From: Prinia subflava
Lineage: Eukaryota > Chordata > Aves > Passeriformes > Cisticolidae
DNA: 64,000 nucleotides
NCBI RefSeq assembly: GCF_021018805.1
Contig: NC_086249.1
Coordinates: 75,170,472 to 75,234,471, forward strand
Direction of reading: 5' to 3'
The position numbers were made by a program, and so were the translations under genes. This document shows positions 36,460 to 48,740 of the stretch, piece after piece. The first letter of the stretch is position 1; each line of letters starts with the position of its first letter. The notes under the pieces were generated by a model. The model searched no databases. It saw only the letters and a program-made list of their open reading frames with translations, and had not been told where the DNA came from.

Positions 36460-36680
36460 CTGAGGGTGTACAAGATCTTGCCATCATTCCATATTCGGAG
36501 GAGCTGGTTGGGGGTGGTGATCCAGTGAGCCTCTGCTGTCTTTGAGTTACGAAATATCGTGTCTGGGATCCAGATCAAGCCAACCATGTTGCTGTTCAGA
36601 GTCAGTATCTTCATGGTGCTGTTGAAGCGAAGACGGCTGTCTGTCCATGTCTGGGCAAAAAATATATCAATTTGATATTC
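36460..36680 (-). CDS. GABRG3: GABA-A receptor gamma-3 subunit, exon 4 (221 nt)
   Basis: This exon encodes 73 complete codons plus two bases of the extracellular ligand-binding domain of a GABA-gated chloride channel subunit. The peptide begins [17 protein letters not shown], has an N-glycosylation sequon (NST), the conserved pentameric-channel motif [11 protein letters not shown], and ends [13 protein letters not shown]. The FFAQT stretch holds the equivalents of gamma-2 Phe77, Ala79 and Thr81 at the benzodiazepine site. NQLLRIW, with Leu where gamma-2 has Met130, fits gamma-3 rather than gamma-2. The acceptor reads tttctttgcag before GAATATC and the donor reads CTCAG then gtgagc. The exon starts in phase 0 and leaves AG of an Arg codon, completed by the G that opens the next exon. 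A length of 221 nt is the family standard for exon 4. The reading frame is intact. Gamma-1 is the main alternative but fits less well from memory. Confidence 0.95.
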
Positions 36681-36992
36681 CTGCAAAGAAAGCATGATAT
36701 ATCAATTAAAATCACTGCCATACTTCACACTATTTGGTGTTCGATTAGGTCTGTTATGGTGTAGATCAACAGGGTATGTTCTGACCAACGGAGTTATGTT
36801 TTCTTTTTCTACTGTCTTGGGATTTTTTTTCCATTGTTTTCACCTTTTTATTTTTATATCTAGCTGCTTTATGAAATATTGTTGCCATGAGGTTTTTTCC
36901 TGGTTTGCCGAGCGTTCATATTAAAGGACAAATGTGCAGTTTCTCGCACTCGTGAATATAAACACAGGACCATGTTTTATAAACACTGCCCT
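36681..36992 (-). other. GABRG3: GABRG3 intron 3, acceptor-proximal part
   Basis: Begins with the ctttgcag acceptor in transcript sense. The 312 bp between exon 4 and the LTR-like element carry no further feature that I can identify. Confidence 0.7.
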
Positions 36993-37200
36993 TGTTATGA
37001 ATTCCTTCTCAAGGAGAAGGGGAGGTTGAATGACAGCCTCCTTAGCCAATCTGGTGGGGAGGTGGGAATTCCATCCTCCAATACACAGGCCTCATAGGAA
37101 ATGTATAAAACTGTGTTTTTGTAAATAAAGTGGTCTCTCCTGCCCTGCATGCTCTGAACCCAGATCTGTCTCGGAGTCTCATTTCTGGTCAGGCCCCGCA
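36993..37200 (+). mobile_element. Solo-LTR-like element (208 bp), antisense to GABRG3
   Basis: The block starts TGTTATG and ends CCCGCA, giving the TG...CA ends of an LTR. It carries a TATA-like box (tataaaa at about 37104) and a polyadenylation signal (aataaag at about 37123). A U5-like segment follows (tctctcctgccctgcatgct, then tctgtctcggagtctcattt). This order of promoter, poly(A) signal and C/T-rich U5 is typical of a small retroviral LTR. No target-site duplication is visible: the flanks are tgccct and gtgata. The element is shorter than most avian LTRs, so its limits or class may be wrong. No internal retroviral genes adjoin it. Confidence 0.6.
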
Positions 37201-38550
37201 GTGATAAAATATGCCAAACATCTCACTTCCATTGGTCCTGTGCTGTTACAATTTCAGCATTAGCACATTCTTTTTCATTATCTCTGAAAAGTCACAGCTA
37301 GAAGGTATAATTTACAAAGGCTTCTTTGTTGTAGGACTGATAAGAGACATGAAAGATTAACAGGACCAACATACGTAAGCTAGAGAATAGCAAATTCCCC
37401 TGATTATAGCAATGCTTTTTAGGGAAGAGGTTGTGTAAATTCAATAAATTAATTTTTCCATTTGCTACCAATTGTTCAGCCACTCTTTCTCAGGCCACAC
37501 TGCAGCAGAAGGAAAAGGCAGTTTTGTGTTCCTTTACAGACATCTCATATATTCCTGATGCTAAGAGCTGAACGCTCATCCCTGAATATGGTAATAACTT
37601 ACATGAAATTTGTCCTTCCATTTAGTCCAGGTTTTACTACCCTGTTTCTGTTAGTAAGCCATCACAGTTCATATAAATGCAGAAATTAAAGTACACATGG
37701 ACAGCCAAAATTATGTAGATGAACATATGAACACACCGGTTTATGCACATAAGACCCTATGGAGGAAGCTGTATTTTGATTTTGTATTTGAACTTTGAAT
37801 TCAAGCCACCAGAGGCTGGAAAAGGTCATGCTTCATTTGCTTGTGTTCCTCTTTTCATAGACTGAAAAATGAAAACTAGACTGCTTTATTTTTGAACCTG
37901 AGGGAAGCAGCCATCTGAGCCTGTCATGCAACACCCTCCCAATATCACAGGGCCAGCTGTGACAAAGATGACATTTGCTGATGTGGCACAAAGTCTCTGC
38001 TCTATATCAGAGGCTGATACAGGGCTTGGGAATAATCCAAGGGAAAACATCTCTTTAGGACCCCTGGTAGATGCACTCTTGGTATATCTGAACAAAGGAT
38101 AATTAGGGCTATATGTAAAGTCCAGTATGTCTTTGACAACTCTGAATTTGCTTTTATTTCATTTCTTTCTCTATTGTTTCAGTACAATAGTATTTTTTTT
38201 CTTTATGGACAGTTAGTAGAGCTTGCAGTCTGAATTGAGGACAGAGCTCTTGCTAAGAGCCACCTGTTTTTCCTGTGCTATTACATTTTTGGCAGGCCAT
38301 CCCTTCAAAGCTGATGTAATAACATCAGGAAACCTAATTCACTGGCACTGTAATCCAAGTCCAAAACACACTCTGGGCCTCTCATCTCTAGATGTTAAAT
38401 GATCAAAAGGTGTGTTAAGTGGTGCTATGTTTGCATGTATCCAGACACCAGATAGTAGATTACCTCAGGAATTAAAGCCTAGCCACCAAAGGCATTAAGG
38501 ATCATTTTCCTTCATAGCTTATCTCACTACTATTTCTCATTGTGCTATTA
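37201..38550 (-). other. Intron 3, no recognised feature
   Basis: AT-rich unique-looking sequence. Frames at 37298-37689 and 37886-38095 lack recognisable motifs. Confidence 0.6.
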
Positions 38551-38658
38551 GTTGTTTTTTTTTGTTTTATTTTTTTTTTTTGGTTTTTTTTTTTTTGTTT
38601 TGTTTTGTTTTGTTTTGTTTTGGTTTGGTTTGGTTTGGTTTTTTTTTTTTTTTTTTTT
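38551..38658 (+). repeat. T-rich (TTTTG)n/(TTTGG)n microsatellite
   Basis: Three poly-T runs flank six or so TTTTG units that shift to four TTTGG units. The tract ends in about 18 T followed by gcag. It explains the Lys/Asn/Gln-rich and Phe-rich frames on both strands, which are not genes. In the GABRG3 transcript it reads as an A-rich CAAAA/CCAAA repeat. Confidence 0.95.
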
Positions 38659-41600
38659 GCAGGGAAGATGACAGATTTGAATCTCAAGAGAGTTTTCTTT
38701 CATATGGATGACATCTCCACAAATCTGAAGGATGTAATGTAATGTACACAGTGTACCTCTGCTATTCAGAAAGAACATCCTTAATGCACCAGGTTTTAGA
38801 TGCCATAGCACAGATCTCCTTTCTTTAAGTCAATTGCATTTTAGCCTTTGAAAGTCTGGTGAGAAGTGTTTGGCACATTCAGCTTCTGTAGAGAGGAATA
38901 TGCCAGACATGTCTGTGGGTTTCTCCAAATGCTGAGAGAGTAGAGTTGCTTTTCCTAGCCCACATGTGTATTTATAGAAACAAAGACCATTTGTACACAG
39001 CTGGCTAATGACAGTGCTGTCTTTTCACAGGACAAGTTTTTGCATGATATTCATATTTGAGCTTATTTTATATGAATGCTTAGTTTTGACTAAATTTAGG
39101 AGAAACCATAATTCCTTTTCTAGTATATCATGCATATTTAATGTTTTTTAGGATTTCAGTATTCAGGATTTCTGCCCTGCCAGAAAAAAGAAAGGCCTTG
39201 AGCTCTTTAATACATTACCCTGAGAAGGTACAGCAGCTAGATATGAGCAGAGTGGGCCAGAGGAGCAGTATAAATGTAACATTGTGGTTTCTATTCCAGT
39301 AAGCTACTCTGGCTAAGTGGATTACATTACCCTAGAAACAGGGTCATGCTAACACCACTGCCCAACTCCTGTTTTGCATCTTCATTATTTATTACTGCAA
39401 CTAGAATGTGCAATCAATGATCATTATTCAAAATACCTGCAGAATGGGCCTCTCCATTTGCCTTAATAAAAAAGTTACAACTCAATTTAAACAATGGTTC
39501 CCAGATCTTCTGAGTTAATTGAAAACCGAAAAAGCTTGCTTTTCTTTTTTTTTTTTTTTTGGCGAAATGAGAGGATAAAAAACCAAAACATTTTTAAAAG
39601 AAAAGTCATTAAAGTTGGTTGAAGTTAGTTGCATTGACTTTTTAAACACTTTCAACTTTTTTTTAATATTTAAAGTATTTACAGTGCTCAGTCAGAATGT
39701 ACAAATTACAAAATCAAAATTTTCCCGGTAAAAATAAACACACATTTCCATTTAATATCTGAATTGAGAATCTCCCATTAATCCACTTTTAGAGTGAATG
39801 TTTATCAGTAAATCCCTTACATTAATCTTTGGAATTTCTTCAGTCTTTAACCAAGCAAATAATGGGGTATGATATTTATATGGTCACTCTGCCATGAAGG
39901 AACAGAAGTCACTTTTGAAACTGGGACTCAGTTCTCCACTTGTAGTGGTTCTAAGACTGTGCATATTTCAGAAAATTACCTCTATCTTCACTGACAACAG
40001 ATACTCCATTCCCAGTGAAGTCAACAGCTTCCATACACTGTTTTGCACAGAGCTGGTACAGTGATCTCCAGCATACAGCATCAAACAAGAAACTGCCAGA
40101 AGAAAGGTTTCTTTGTTGTTTTTACAGACAGGTCAATATCATATGATATAAGAAAGTAATACTCTTCATTTGCTAGCTAACACCTGCCATTTTAGGTCTT
40201 TACAGAATATAGCTACTGCACTTAGAGAGTTCAGGCAAGACATCAGGTTCCCATCATGTGATGCTTCACAGGAAACAACATCCCAGAACTCTAAAAATAT
40301 TCCTTATGTTCCGTTCTGCCACTGCATCAGTAATTTTGTTAAAAAACTTTCAATTCTTCCTTTTCTCTTTTTTTTTTTCTTGGCAGCAACTATTGACTAC
40401 TACAATGAACAGAGGAAAAAGTGAAAACCAGCAAAATTTTAGACAAGATTTCTTCCCAGCAGTAAAAAAAATAAAACACCTTCTACGAGGAATACTAAGG
40501 TCATGTACAGTAAAAGTACTCTGTCACTAAGTTTTCTTGTCTTAATGTCACCTGGTTTGCCATGCCACCTAAACAGACCCAAGATTTTCCTGCTTTTACC
40601 ACATGTTCACACAGTGCATGGATGCATTAACTGAAGCTGCACTCCAGAGAAGCCAAACTTTGAAAAAGGCATTCTCCTTGGGAAGAAGGGACAATCTTAA
40701 CAAGAGAAATAGGACTACATGTTAACATCAAGAGAAATTCTAGAGAAATATTATTTTCTTTAGAACACAGACATACTTCTGAGATAATATTAAATTTTAA
40801 TGATGAGAAATTCATTATAAACCTAAAGGATTGACAGAAATATAATTTATTATCAGTTTTAATAGATTTAGTTTTGTTTGGTTTTAAAAGTAAATTCATG
40901 GATTGTGCTACATGTTAAATTCCCCACTCTTAAAACCTTCATTGAAGTGAAAACTCTTTGAGGATTCTCCAATCTGTCCAAATCTGATTACATTTACACT
41001 TTTTATTAAAAAATAAATAATTTTAGGAAATTTCAACAAATATAAGTATGTCCTAGCTAAAGACTCCTGACCTATACAAATACTCAGCTGAATCTATAAC
41101 CACACAATGTTAGACCTTTTAGAAAATAGTAGATTATTAATATTTTTCACTCTTTTTGGAAAGAGTAATGTTTCCCAGTAAAACTAAATCAGTTTATTCG
41201 TATTTTGTTGGATCTTATATAAAGCCTCATTTGAGGCAGCTACACTGTATCTTTGTGTGAAATGTCTTTTTTTTTTTTTTCCTTGATTACTTCTCAATGC
41301 TGTTGTGTAGCTATTTATGACCAAAGAATTTCTCATCGGTACTTTTTTGCAAATTAACCTTAAATGAATGCATTACCTTATATATTTCATCATGTAAAGA
41401 GACAGATTGTTCTACTTGCAAGACTTCTGCTTGCCAGAAACAGTATCATCTGAAATTCATAAGTGACATTGTGTCACTGAAAACCTCTGTATCTCCTCTT
41501 ATGGGGCTATCTTTGAAAATGTGATTGTAAATTGACACCTGACAGTGCTTACATAGCTTCCAAAAATAACTTGTAACACCAAAAACCACATATTATAGTC

Positions 41601-42402
41601 CTTTTACCTGCACAGAATGCAAGTAATTGTCTCATGTAGAACATTTCTTCCCATTCAAATTTTATAAGTTCTCCTTTAAATCTGAAACATTGGCTAAGAG
41701 AAATGACTGAATGAGATGAGGAAAATGAGATGGTATTTTTCTGTTACACGGTTATGTAGAGAACAAGAAACTAAAGACAATTTTACCTTCTTAATTTTCA
41801 CTGATTTGTGGACAGGAGATGTAACCCAGGTTTAGTATCAGTATAACACAAATAGCTGCACATAGTCAAAGTTCCAACTACTTGATTTTAGGGGGCTTGC
41901 TTTTTCTTTTTTTCACATTTTCAAATATTCCTAATGTGGTTTCATTAGTGCTTTGAAAATAATCAAGAGTCAGCATTGAACTATTTGCCGTTCAACTGTG
42001 TAGGAATGATTAATGATTCACAACACCTTGAAAATGCCACTAAATCATCTGTAGTTGCAGGGAAAAATACATGCTTTTCAACCAAGAGTTCAATTGTTTT
42101 CTCAGTCAAAGGAGTAGATAACCTGCTGTTGGTAATACATGGAGCTTTTCTCCTACCATAATGTCTCATTCTAATTCTGAAAAATATGATTTAATAAGCT
42201 TTCACAGTCAGCTAATGGATGTGAATGACCACAGATAATAACGTGGTATTCCTTTGTTGCTTCTGCTGCAACCTTCTCATTTTCTGCATTTTAAAAATTC
42301 TTCACGACAACAGAAAAACAAAGTCAAGAGTCCTTCCCTTAGAAAAAATGCAAGAATTTCTTGCATGATACTTTCCAGGTTTTTACTATTGCTACTAGAC
42401 AA

Positions 42403-42429
42403 TTTTTGTTTTGTTTTGTTTTGTTTTTT
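42403..42429 (+). repeat. (TTTTG)n microsatellite
   Basis: About four TTTTG units followed by T6. Confidence 0.85.
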
Positions 42430-44644
42430 CATTTTAGAACCTGTATCTTGATTGGTGATAGAGTGAGATGGTAAATGATTAAAGCTTGGTGGTATTTGTG
42501 TGAGGCTGGTACTCAAACAACTGAAAATAGCTACATAATTAGGGTCCAGTTTAGATTACAGTAACTCTGTGCCCTCCCACACCCCTTGTTTAACATGCCA
42601 GCACACCACAACACACCACAAACACTGTCTGCAGAAGCTTGGAACTAGTCTAATAAACTGTGTAAGGGATAAAATCTCCTTTAGCTACTAAGAGGCTGGA
42701 CTTCACTGAAGTGCAAAACCCCATTTCTAAGTCTAAAACTGTTCTGGAAATAAGTGTTAAACTTTGCTTTTATACTGCAGTCCGAACCATTCAGTAAGAA
42801 GTATGCTTAAAAAATGAATAATGGTCAAACCTGTTGGGTGCAAACTGTCACAGAAATGTTAAACATTATGGTTTAAAAGGGAATATGGTAAGGAGCTGTT
42901 AAGGGAAACAGGAGAGAAATGGGAGGAAATCTCTAAAAACTGGGAGTCTCCCCTTTTTGCCCTCAGCTGTAGACCAGAACTGAACACATTTAGGAACATT
43001 CTTTCTTTATGCCCCTATCATGCTTGGATTAGAAGTACAAAGAGAAGGGTTTGAGATATTGTGTTTTAGTAGAAAATGTCCCCAATTTAAAGTGATACTC
43101 ATGATGTCTGTTTATTTAGTCTGCAATCTGATTGACTTGAAAACATTAAAAGTGACTAATCTCTTCAGAGTTTGAAGGTCATTTTCAATAAAAGCATGTT
43201 TTTTCCAGCCTGGCTCACCACTAAAAGGAAAGTTCAATCAACAAGAGAACTGTCAAAATTATCCTGCAAAGAGCTGCCTATTTAGTTGTGTAACAAATGA
43301 GTGAAAGAGGAAATGCTTCCTGAAATATGGGATGAGTGGTTCCCTCTTCCTGAACCAGTACATTCACATGTCTGACATCAAAACACTGAGAGTAATTCTC
43401 TTGAGAGCAGCCCACCTTCAGCTTCCCTGATTTATTGCATTCTTGGGCTAGAATGAGGATAGAATTGTCCTCTGTCCATCTTATGAACAGACTTTTGATA
43501 ATTTGAAGAGGTACCTTGATCATACCTATTTTTGGTATAGATGGAAATAAGTATTTCCACAGCAACAGCCATGTGGTGTGTCCTGATTGTTCATCAGATT
43601 GCATGCTGTGTAGATTATGAAAAGCCAGGAACTACAGTGATCTCAGGAGACCTCTAGAAGTCTTAAAAAGTTGAGTTTAATGTAAACCTTAATACTACTG
43701 CTTGACAGTTTCTGCTTGGGTTTGCATCCTGTGGGCAACTTTCATTCTAATTTCAAAAATTGGTAAAAACATCTCAGATCCCTGTGGAAAGGAACTGAAA
43801 GTAATGGAATGGTCTATCAATGGAAACCTACAGTCTCGTTCTGTGGAAATAGTGCAGAAAGAAATAAATATGCAGGAGAAAACACAGTAAAATTGTGTAT
43901 TTCATACTCAGTGTACTTTCAAACTCTTGTGGTATCAAGAATAACACAAGCCTTCTGTGAGGACAATAATTCTCATACAAGTCCTGAAAGTTTGCATTGC
44001 TTTCAGCAGAACTTGGGATGTGTGGAGTAGAACCATTAGAGCTGCCTGTAACTGTTCCTGAAGTATCTGTGTCAGGCTAGAGTTTCATGTTAGCCCAGGA
44101 GCTAAATGGGGATGTATTTACTTCACACAACATACAACACTGGGTTTGTTGCCCAAGAGACAGTGTAACGGGGATCATCTTCCCATTCTCCACCAGTTTC
44201 GTTTGTTTCCACTCTCTGTGCTCCTGCTCCCTTTCCAGATCTTAATTCCTAATAGCCTCTGTTGAGAATGGAAGAGTGAGTAACACATTCCCATTTTTGG
44301 ATTTTTTCTCTTCTTAATCTGAATTTATCTTTCCCATCAGTGTTAAGACTGCACCTTCAAAAGACAGTCAAAAGAAACAGATGAAAGATGAGGTTTACAG
44401 TAGTAGTAAAGTATATTAGTTTGAAAACTTTCCAAAGTATTTTAAGTATAGGAAAGTCTTTCAATATCTTGCTCTTTTGTGATATTTTGCTTTGGTGAGA
44501 ACCTTCATACTGTTACAAGCATCATGGTTCCACAGAGAAAACACAATGAAAGAAGCACAGTCAAAACTGAGAATGTCACCACAGATAGGAGAAAATACTT
44601 CAGCAAGCAGCACCAATCATCTCCATAGCTGAATGCTTTGAGTC

Positions 44645-44667
44645 AAAAAAAAAAAAAAAAAAAAAAA
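44645..44667 (+). repeat. Poly(A) run, 23 bases
   Basis: An uninterrupted A23 followed by gaagaaagc. No recognisable retroposed body lies immediately upstream. Confidence 0.9.
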
Positions 44668-45619
44668 GAAGAAAGCTCTTCTCATCACTGCCTCAGTAGG
44701 AATCTTGGAGCAAGGGCAATGGAAGCTCACCTTCTTCACTGTAGTATTGCCTCCTGCCTGCTTCAGAATGTTATTTCACTGATTTCCTGCTGTTATAAAG
44801 AGGGAAAGACAGCTAACTTCACACTAGAAAGAAAGCATGCAATTATCATGTAGCATTTCCTTTCTCTGAGAAAACATTTGTCTGTCTCACTGTGCCTATT
44901 TTGGTTCTTTGGAGACTAGCTCCAGCCCAGCTGTATTCCAGATAAATTCTTACATTCAGTTACAGGAAGAGATTTTTGTCTTGGCCCATTCCCTGACATC
45001 TCTTCATTACTTCTCTTTGCATTGATGGGTTATCCCTTCTGCTTCAATTGATCATTTGATAGTCAGAAATACAGCATGAAATTAGAAAGAATGTATTTCA
45101 GAAAATTAGGTGTAGCTCTGTTCTCTCCCCTTTTGGTGGAAGGCTTTTTAAATATCACTGCTTCCCATTTCTTTTTGGAGTCTTCTATAGTAGAAGACTT
45201 CTATAGTCTTCTGTAGCTCTTAAAGCATTCCCAAGGACATCCTGATTGCTGTGATCATGCCACAAGTGTATTTCCACAGCCTCCTTTCTTGGTGTGTCAG
45301 GGTTCATATCCTGTTGCAAACTGTGCCTGATGAGAAGCTTTGCCTTCAATGAGACATAATTGTATATGCTTTAAATTGGGCTGCTTAAAAAAAAAAAAAA
45401 AGGTGTCCAAAGCATGCAGAGAAGTGCAGAGGATGCACACGGCAGTGTGAAGACTTTTCATCACTGTTATCTGGTGAGCATTGTTACTCAAAATGCTAAT
45501 CAGAGTAGACATTCCTAAGATTGCTGCTGGAAGGAACAATGTTTTTGGGATTGACAGAGAAAGCACAGGGCTCACTCTGACCTGTAATTTAAGGCTTTAC
45601 TAAGACAGCAGTCAAGATG

Positions 45620-45641
45620 GAGAGAGAGAGAGAGAGAGAGA
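45620..45641 (+). repeat. (GA)n microsatellite
   Basis: About eleven uninterrupted GA units, ending before ctccaaatg. Confidence 0.9.
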
Positions 45642-47590
45642 CTCCAAATGCATACTTGAAGAAACCAAGGTTGTTAACTTAAGAATTTAGTGACATAAAT
45701 GCACAAGGATAAGCTTCACTCCTGTGGAAATAGTAAAGGAATAAAAACTAATAATCCCTGATCAGAAAAAAACAAAGAAAGAGAAAATTAAAAGTCTGTG
45801 AATATAGGTTAAGGTCTGTACTTAATATAATAAAGCACATTATCAAGGTCTCCTAAGAATACTTGATATCCGAAAAAAATATAAAATTATAAAGATACTC
45901 AATAGTACTTATATATTACAATAGAAGATGTACTGACTTTATAAACATAGTTGTTGAGGCATTATCTTATTCAAAACAGGAGCTAAACTGTACTTTTCAC
46001 AAAAATAAATTCAGTCGTCAAGACTGCACACAAAAAGATTTTATACTCATTGTCTCTGCATTAAACTGTTTTTTTTTAATGATGGGAAGAGTGCATTTAA
46101 CCAAAGAATTGCAAGAATACTTTGAAACATCTTTTATGCCATCAGCAACCTAGAAAAGAAGAGGTTACCATGATGTTTTTACATGTACTGTCACTCTTAG
46201 CACAAGAACCATTGTAAAGGAACGGGAGACAGAGCAGTCACGAAAAAACAGACACTCATCTCAGAGTGGAGGGTCAGGTACAGCAGTGGTCTCACACAGA
46301 ATTCGAGTGAGAGAAAAGGTGGTAAGGAACACTTTTTAAGGAGGCAGGTGGGAAGATCAGATGGGTGAAAGTTCTGTTCTAGCCATTCCCTTTCAGAGTC
46401 ACTTTTAGGCTACCTCCTGAGGCCATGCTTTATCTTAAGAACCCACATGCCACTCTGCTACAGAACCCAGGAGTCCCAGAAAGTTGCACTCTTACATCAT
46501 TGTGAATGGGAAACAATAAACCATAACTTCTTTTTCTCAGAATCTGAGATCTTGAGGGCTTTCATGTCTTCTCCAAGATACAGGAAAGCTACAGCTCACC
46601 AGGCATTTTTCACAATTTCAAACTATCCTGCCACGCATCACTGAACATTTTCAAGGGTCAAAATAAATAAATGCATGCAATTCTGCGTTTGCTCAAAACA
46701 AACACAAACTCATTGATTGCATCCCCCCAGCTGAATAAAGAGAGTACACACATAGCTCAAGCACCACACACTCAGTCATTCACCTTACTTTACTGCCAGC
46801 TGAATTCCTTGCCCTGTTGCTCCCAAGGCAAATCTGCCACGGAAGCAGCTAAAACTAAGAAATGCAGACATACACCAGTTGGTGCCACTCAGTCTTGGGG
46901 ACAAGTATTGGTCCCTGGATATCTTTGATTTAGCAGGATAGACATACCTAGGTCACAAAGTCTAAACTTATTACAACATAAATAGGATTCAAAAGGAGAG
47001 TTTAAAATGCTGCATGACAGAAATCAGGGAAATAAATGAAGCCACAGAGAGCAAGGGAGTTATATCCTATATCCACAGGATGTGAATAGGTGTTACTCTC
47101 ATTGAACAAAAAATGATGCAGAAAAAAGCCAACTGTGCACAAAGTAGTAGAAAAAAGCTCATCTGTAAAAGTCCTAATTTGCATATGAGGGAAATGCAAA
47201 TGTTTAACTGCTCTAAAAATAAGATGACTGTTTTCCCACAGAGGCACAAGAAGATGGTCTGTAATGAGTCTGTGTACAAACCTTTCTTGCTCTTGACCTC
47301 CAAAGGAGCCAGGCAGCCCTGCACCCTCTGCCCTCCTGGCTCAGGTGAAAGCAGACACTTCTCTGTTACTGCACTACTGGGAGCACATTTTGAGGGGAAG
47401 CTGAGACTTCATGTTCAAAATATAGAGCCCATAAGACTGTGCTGGTTGCCCTAGCAGGCTGAGCCTAGCCTTCCCACATTTCCAAGACTAAGAGCACTCC
47501 AGACCACAGCTTGCCTCTTCAGAGGAAAACACAGCAGGCAAATATGTTCATGCTTCACCTAGGCTTCACAACAGAAGCAAAGAGGGGTTT

Positions 47591-47976
47591 TCATATGACA
47601 AGTATCTGGGGGTTGATCCTTGCCTCAGTTTCTTCATCTTTTGCTTTTTGTTTTTCATTTTGATCTAGTTTTTTTGCCAGTTCTAAGGCCTTGTGCTCCA
47701 CTGATCCAAGCCATACTTCCTCCCAAATCTCCTTGTATTGTGTGGTTTGACATGCAGAGTTAGTTCTGCCTCGCCATAAAACTCTTCTTTTCAACCAAAG
47801 TTAATCAAATTCCAGTTCTCCCTTGACTTCAGTCCATTCTTTTTCGATGTAGGACTTATTAAAACACCTATTGACCTTGGTAATTCTTCACTGTCCCTAG
47901 TCAAGGGACAAGGGACACCAGATGGTAGTGGTGTCCATGGCCCCGGCAGATGACTGATTGCCATTCTCTGGGCCAT
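47591..47976 (-). pseudogene. Possible decayed retroelement coding fragment
   Basis: Two abutting minus-strand frames (47791-47976, then 47591-47794) overlap by a few bases at a likely frameshift or stop. The first opens MAQRMAISHLPGPW and is proline-rich. The second is hydrophilic and rich in Lys, Glu and Gln (for example EIWEEVWLGSVEHKALELAK), coil-like, and stops. Together they look more like decayed coding sequence than the flanking AT-rich intron. A gag-like origin in an endogenous retrovirus is one idea, but no matrix, capsid or zinc-knuckle motif is visible and no LTR adjoins. It could equally be an old exon of another gene or chance. I do not recognise the family. Confidence 0.25.
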
Positions 47977-48580
47977 GCAATGACCGAAATTTCAGGAGTT
48001 CAGGCTGTTCTTACAAGTTTTACATGAGCACATTCCTCTTCACAAACTCCATCACTCACCAATTGGGGAATTCAAAAAGAAAATAACAGAAATTATCAGT
48101 ATGGGATATGACTGATATATAGGAAAAAGAAAAAAAAAAATTAAAGAACCCGAACAAGAAATTTTAAGGCTTGTCTTGCAAAGCTCATTGGGGAAAATGA
48201 AATATGGTCCTGTAAAAACATGTAAAACAAATTCACTCCTTAAATCAGCATGTTTTCTAGTACTTCATGATTGATTCCTGATATTGGCACACAGTTTTTT
48301 ACACTATATTAGAAAGAATAAAAAGGAATTCTGCCACAACTTGTGACATCTGTCATCAATGAAAAGAGATGAATATGGGGGTAGCTTGTGTGGGAAAAAT
48401 ACTTTATTTCTAGTGCAGCTTCACTTTCTAATTAGAAAGAAAATAGTTAAAACAGTTAATATAAACAGGTGATAACACAAGCGCTCTTGATATGCTGTGC
48501 CTAAACCCACCAGCACCAGGCAGGTGATTTTACCTAAAGGCAGAGGCATCTCCAGCCCAGGGGATGAAGGCACTACATGT

Positions 48581-48594
48581 GTTGCCTTGGTAAC
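48581..48594. promoter_or_regulatory. RFX X-box motif 1
   Basis: GTTGCCTTGGTAAC has two half-sites, GTTGCC and GGTAAC, in the canonical spacing of the X-box bound by RFX transcription factors. RFX proteins are known regulators of ciliary genes and some neuronal genes. Binding here is not shown. Confidence 0.6.
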
Positions 48595-48623
48595 GCTCCC
48601 CGCCCTCCGCTGGTCCCCTCCCT

Positions 48624-48637
48624 GTTGCCGCGGTAAC
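48624..48637. promoter_or_regulatory. RFX X-box motif 2
   Basis: GTTGCCGCGGTAAC differs from motif 1 only at the two central bases and starts 43 bp after it, about four helical turns. Both therefore lie on roughly the same face of the DNA. It sits in the CpG-rich part of the patch. Confidence 0.6.
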
Positions 48638-48740
48638 CAGCTGACATCAGCCCCGCTTCTGCCAGCCCTGCATCCCCCCGCGGCCGGGACAGCCACCCCT
48701 CCTTCAGCCATCAGCCGTGGGCACACACAGACAGCGGCAC

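Larger units (their letters stand above)
38659..47589 (-). other. Intron 3, no recognised gene
   Basis: Holds simple runs only: T16 at 39545-39560, a TTTTG repeat at 42403-42429, A23 at 44645-44667, an A run near 45388-45402, and GA repeats at 45620-45641. A small palindrome (GTCTTCTA-tag-TAGAAGAC) lies at 45180-45198. No coding family was recognised in any frame. Confidence 0.55.
48490..48740. promoter_or_regulatory. CpG-rich patch with paired X-boxes
   Basis: In an otherwise CpG-poor, AT-rich intron, about a dozen CpGs cluster between about 48590 and 48740 (for example gccgcggt and cccgcggccggg). The patch contains two RFX X-box motifs, listed separately, and a CRE-like tgacatca at 48642-48649. 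The composition suggests a small unmethylated element, such as an enhancer or cryptic promoter. No TATA box or first exon is evident. Frames on both strands here are probably by-products of GC richness. Confidence 0.5.

Noticed and set aside
38502..38811. Lys/Asn-rich and Phe-rich frames on both strands
   Set aside because: They are translations of the T-rich microsatellite.
40350..40386. Strong polypyrimidine tract plus ggcag on the plus strand, resembling a splice acceptor
   Set aside because: No partner donor, conserved coding frame or known antisense gene is visible.
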